Assembly (NCBI RefSeq): GCF_001039355.2
Contig: NW_019773981.1
Coordinates: 609,595 to 630,853, forward strand
Origin: Lingula anatina
Taxonomy: Eukaryota > Brachiopoda > Lingulata > Lingulida > Lingulidae
Length of the DNA: 21,259 nt
Direction: 5' to 3'
The position numbers were made by a program, and so were the translations under genes. Below the pieces are notes generated by a model, which was given only the letters and a program-made list of their open reading frames with translations, had not been told where the DNA came from and ran no database searches. Below are positions 1 through 21,259 of this stretch, one piece after another. How positions within the stretch are numbered: the first letter of the stretch is position 1; each line of letters opens with the position of its first letter.

Positions 1-1
1 T

Positions 2-17391
<17,390 letters not shown>

Positions 17392-18015
17392 AGATGTCTA
17401 CTTGTAAACTGACCAGTAATGACCAATATGACTGATCAATATAAAGGATCTTTACTGTGCTGGGTGTTTGAAAAACTGCTATGGAAATGCTTTACTGTAA
17501 CAGCGGTAGTGTGAAATCTTGAGAGAGTATTGCAGTGTGCAAAGTTGTCATTGTTTATTCCTGATGTGTTTAGCCTGTTCATATCATTGTGACAGGAAAG
17601 CATAAGGCTAACTGCATGTAAATTGTTCAGCAGGCTTAAGTATTTATGCATATGTCATTGAATAAGGCATAACTCAGCATGAACATAACCACAGTTAAAG
17701 TTGGTCGGATTTTGTCAGAACATATCAGCTTGGTTTTGCTAGAAAGGAAATTGTTTTGAGGAAGAAATGTTTTGATCTGATAAGTATGTGAAAGCAAGTT
17801 TTTGCTTTTTCTCAGTTGTTCTCATTGGCTATTATATACTTGCAAGGCAGCAAATAGCATTTTTAATTTGGATCAACACAATCTAAACAATTAATTGCCC
17901 ACTGGTTATCATAACAACAGATAATAATTGTTGAAGTAAAATTTGTGTGATTAAAGATTCAGAGCATTAAGTCTGTGTCATATCACACCCTAAGTTTCAG
18001 AGCAATGTACTGAGC

Positions 18016-18130
18016 ATTTGACATAAAGCCACGCCCTGTGTACTGACCATGTGACACAAGCCACACCCTGTGTACTAACCATGTGACATAAAGCCACACC
18101 CTACAGACCATGTGACACAAACCCCTACCA
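18016..18130. repeat. Minisatellite, ~3.5 units of ~31 bp
   Basis: Units begin AT(T/G)TGACA(T/C)AAAGCCAC and continue CCCTGTGTACTGACC. Starts are near 18016, 18049, 18081 and 18110; the last units are shortened. Copies differ by a few substitutions and small deletions. Confidence 0.9.
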
Positions 18131-18487
18131 TTTGCTCTTACAGCATGACTAAACCATCATCCATTTATTTTACTAAGGGGGTGGGGCAAGGATTAGCTTT
18201 TTTGCCTCATTTCACTCAGCATCCTTGCATATATATAAAATAATGAAGCACACTCGTGAAATACATTTCTCGTTTCAAGCCATTTTAGAAGGGAATTAGG
18301 GAAATTTTCAAAGCTGGAAGGCATATTCCAGCTGTGCCCCAGCAGTGCTGCTCCGTAAAAAAAAAGACCTTCCCTGTAGTGGACGGAAATGATGCATGTT
18401 TGATCATTTTTCACAGTTCTTACTGGCTGCCTTAAATAGAAAAGGTGATTTTGCTGTTAACTCTGAAACAAAACTGTCCCCAGAGAG

Positions 18488-18539
18488 CTGTCCAGCCATC
18501 ATTTGGATGGCCAATTGGCCTCCAAAGACAGCTGGACAG
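18488..18539. repeat. Hairpin in the 3' untranslated region
   Basis: CTGTCCAGC (18488-18496) pairs with GCTGGACAG (18531-18539). Inside, TTTGGA (18502-18507) pairs with TCCAAA (18521-18526) around the perfect palindrome GGCCAATTGGCC (18509-18520). Could be a structural RNA element or a small foldback insertion. Confidence 0.75.
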
Positions 18540-20243
18540 TTTACTATATTTTTGGGGCAATGAATAGTTGGTTTGTCTTGGTTGGATAGGACTCCCTGTA
18601 AATTGATGACAAAATTACAGATTCACATTTTGCACTCCCTGTACACTAAATTCCTGGGGAAACCCTTGCTCTGAAACTTGGGTTACTTTTTTCAACAATA
18701 TAGATCATTATGGGTATTATTATACCATGTCTTGCCTATTTATTAATTTGAATCAGGGTAACACTTATTTAATTTATTTAATTTTACAAAACTATGGTAT
18801 AGGCTGTAGTGGATCGTTAAATTCTCATGATTGCTACATTAGAAAGTGCCTAGTCTTTACCAAATTTTGAAAAACTTTTCATCATATTAGATCTGTTGTA
18901 GACACCAGTTGTAAACAGATGTGTCTAGCTTTAATGTGTTCAATATTTTTAATATTTAGATTATTTTAACATATACATTTTAAAGTGAATCTTTTGTTAG
19001 AGATGTGCACTCCTTAATTTTTTTTTTTTTTTTGCAATTGCTTTGAAAAAGGGAAAATATGACAGATCATATATATTTATATGAATACATATTTAATAAT
19101 AACTAAAGATAACATATAAAAAGATCACAAGTGATAATTTTAAGCCAGGCTGTTAAAATATAGTGATGTGTAAATCTCAACTGGACAGTACAAAAAAAAA
19201 AAGGTAGAGAAATCTTTAAAGTCACATTAACTAGTTCAGTGTTGCCCTCTCTGAGGAAATAGAATTATTTGGATAATAGTATTTAATACTTCAGGTACAA
19301 TAAAGTCAATTATCTTGCCTTTAAAATACCACTTAAATTAGTTTACATCATGATGTCATGTCAGATTCAAAATCTTACCAGCGTCCTTTAAAAGGGTGTA
19401 TCATTTAAAATACATATATTGACAGAGAATAGTTTATTTACATTTTAACAATTTTTAGTTGTCATCAGTGTTTTTTCAGTCAATGTTATCTGAAATGTTG
19501 GATCTCAAATTTGTCAGTAATATATAAGCTAGTATTACAATTTTGTCAGTATCATTTTGCAGCAACAGAATCTGTCAAGCCTTTTCCTAAAATATTGATA
19601 CAAATATTTATATGGGGAGTTATGTAATTATGTACAGTAAATGTCTTGCCTATTTGTTCATCTGTAAGAGGCTTGGCTTATGTCAATTTATTTATATATA
19701 TGAACTTTGGATAATAAGATATTAGGGTAAAAATCACTGTTCATCCTTGACTTATTACTAGTCAACATGCAAGTAGTTCTTTCATTCAGAAATTGTCAGG
19801 TTATTTACATCTCATAATTATGTCAAACTGAGTTTTTTCCTCTATAACTAAGAAAACCATCAAGGGGTTGTTCACAGCCATTCACTATTTAAATGTCAAA
19901 CCCAACTTGCTCAAATGTATCACCAGGTGTAGTTTGTAGGTGATAGCATGGCCTACTTAGTAAAATAAAGGAACAAGGGGGTAGTCCGTTTTCACACACG
20001 GATTCAATTTAGAAACTTTGAGGAAGGTAATTTAGCAAATCTGACATAGTAGTGGTGGCATTCAGGTTTTGTCAAACTTGCTGTGTCAGGTATTTAAAGA
20101 TTACATCAAAATTTGCAATTTTTTTGTCCAATGCAAAAGATGAAAAGTAACCCAATTGCAGTGTACCAAGTAAAATAAAATTTTCTTTGCTTTATTTTGC
20201 ATTTTCTTTTCACTTGCAAGGTTTTGACTGTTGTAAAGCTCGA

Positions 20244-20249
20244 AATAAA
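20244..20249 (+). terminator. Probable poly(A) signal of the coronin gene
   Basis: AATAAA, the last + strand signal before the convergent gene, followed by A-rich then T-rich sequence. Assigned by position. Confidence 0.55.
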
Positions 20250-20319
20250 CATAAAACCTCAATACACAAACCTACAAAACTTAATTGCTTTTTATCGTAT
20301 TTACAAGACATAATAGCAA

Positions 20320-21044
20320 AGTTCAATTCATGTTTATAAAAAATTTATTGCAACAAAGAACAGACAAAAGTACATTGGAATGACCAAATCTGTACAACTT
20401 AAATGTAACAGATTGTAAAATATAATGAATTGAAAGGTTACATCAGCTATAACAATAATCGTTTGACGCTGGGCTGAATTAAAAAATGAGTGAGAAAAGG
20501 TTTGTCTGTTCCTAGGGCAATATTATATATACTGTACAAAAATGCTAGTTCACTTTCTCAGGTCTGAGAAAACATCTACAAAATTATACAAATATCAAGA
20601 CAAGTCAAAACATTCTGACAGGAGATGGAGACCTAAACACTTCTGTGTAAGAATATAGGCATCTTTACACAATTCAACAATATTACCTGTCTGTTTTGTT
20701 GAAGATATTGACACTAATGTCAGTAACAATGACAGATGAATGACAGTAACAATGCGAAGACTATGCTACAATGTACAAATACTTCTGTCTTTCAATCTGA
20801 TTCAGGACACGATGATTGTTCTATAATTTGTCACCTCCCTTAAATGTTCTTGCTGTTGATTGAAATATCACTAAAAACACCACAGCAGATTGCAAGCTAA
20901 ATTTTGCAAACGCTGGAGACTGGTCCAGGTCAGAATTGATTTTATTTCCTGCTGCCTCTACTCTTCTGCGCTACTGTGTGCCACATGCACAGAGTGCCTC
21001 GATACCTATCATACCATGCAACATTCTTTTAAAAAGTTTTCTCT
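20320..21044 (-). other. Likely 3' untranslated region of the - strand gene
   Basis: AT-rich, no coding signal, between the stop at 21045 and the AATAAA at 20344-20349. Confidence 0.5.
20344..20349 (-). terminator. Probable poly(A) signal of the convergent - strand gene
   Basis: AATAAA on the - strand (TTTATT on +), about 700 bp downstream of that gene's stop codon. Assigned by position. Confidence 0.55.
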
Positions 21045-21121
21045 TTAATCATCCTCGTCTTCCTCTTCTTCCTCCTCGTCTTCTTCATCCAATTTTCTCT
21101 TTGTCCCCCTTGGTGCTTCGT
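21045..21121 (-). CDS. Last coding exon of an acidic nuclear protein, probably ANP32-like
   Basis: On the - strand an acceptor TCCTTTTTAAG precedes a partial codon and 24 codons, then TAA (21045-21047). The peptide is EAPRGTKRKLDEEDEEEEEE followed by DEDD. A basic KRK cluster, which may serve as a nuclear import signal, is followed by an almost purely Asp/Glu tail. ANP32 family proteins (acidic leucine-rich nuclear phosphoproteins) end like this (RGEKRKRD...EEEDD in ANP32E). Their LRR domain would lie to the right of the window. Other acidic-tailed proteins such as prothymosin, SET or HMGB-like proteins are not excluded, since only the tail is visible. It runs tail-to-tail with the coronin gene. 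Confidence 0.6.
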
Positions 21122-21259
21122 CTTAAAAAGGATTTATCAGTGTCAAATCAACATTTATCTGTATTCAAATCTTATTCATTCAAAGCATTTTCTTTGTCTC
21201 ACTACCACAAAATCATGAAAAGTCTCTTTAACAACCTTTTTACTTTTTTACCATTCAAA
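21122..21259 (-). other. Intron of the - strand gene, continuing off the window
   Basis: AT-rich sequence upstream (on the - strand) of the acceptor at 21122-21123. No further exon is visible. Confidence 0.5.

Larger units (their letters stand above)
17392..20270 (+). other. Likely 3' untranslated region of the coronin gene
   Basis: About 2.9 kb of AT-rich sequence without coding signal between the stop and a plausible poly(A) signal at 20244. AATAAA also occurs at 19299, 19964 and 20174, so shorter transcripts are possible. Contains the minisatellite at 18016 and hairpin at 18488. The extent is inferred, not proven. Confidence 0.6.

Overview
This is an AT-rich, intron-rich, repeat-laden stretch of an animal nuclear genome. 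It has GT-AG introns of about 0.25 to 4 kb, CA and AAT microsatellites, short inverted-repeat elements and long AT-rich 3' regions. There are no bacterial-style operons. The proteins and intron style suggest an invertebrate metazoan (deuterostome or lophotrochozoan); I cannot name the species.

Positions 1 to about 20,270 on the + strand are the 3' four-fifths of one gene for a class II coronin (coronin-2A/2B-like), an actin-associated WD40 beta-propeller protein. I reconstruct 14 coding exons with canonical AG/GT boundaries and consistent phases: 1-142, 831-995, 1467-1586, 2179-2283, 2866-2962, 3223-3338, 3738-3851, 5095-5151, 6984-7613, 10821-11014, 11362-11524, 12590-12853, 13155-13241 and 17227-17391 (TAA stop). 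They encode about 805 residues. Roughly the first 108 residues (start codon and first propeller blades) lie left of the window. Exons 1-7 give the propeller and the conserved C-terminal extension, exons 8-13 a long low-complexity linker, and exon 14 the coiled coil.

The most distinctive point is that linker. About 465 residues separate the propeller extension from the coiled coil, where vertebrate coronin-2 has only a few tens. It is built mostly from phase-0 exons that can be skipped in frame. Exons 8 and 10 begin with homologous peptides (DGHVSNNPVITTAKA / DGNISHTPVITTYKA), which suggests an internal exon duplication. Exon 9, the 630-nt block of the linker, starts at an AG|GTACGT junction that could act as a recursive splice site.

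The introns carry repeats: a CA microsatellite (388-456), a perfect 27-bp hairpin (3036-3103), several MITE-like foldback elements (about 5342-5589, 6024-6497, 6662-6876), an inverted duplication (9993-10314) and a repeat mosaic (about 13,960-15,510).

After the stop there is a ~2.9-kb AT-rich 3' region with a minisatellite and a hairpin, ending near an AATAAA at 20244. From the right, a convergent - strand gene enters. Its last coding exon (21045-21121) encodes a KRK-plus-acidic tail like those of ANP32 nuclear phosphoproteins, and its probable poly(A) signal (20344-20349) lies about 100 bp from that of the coronin gene. I found no RNA genes, CRISPR arrays, viral genes or promoters.
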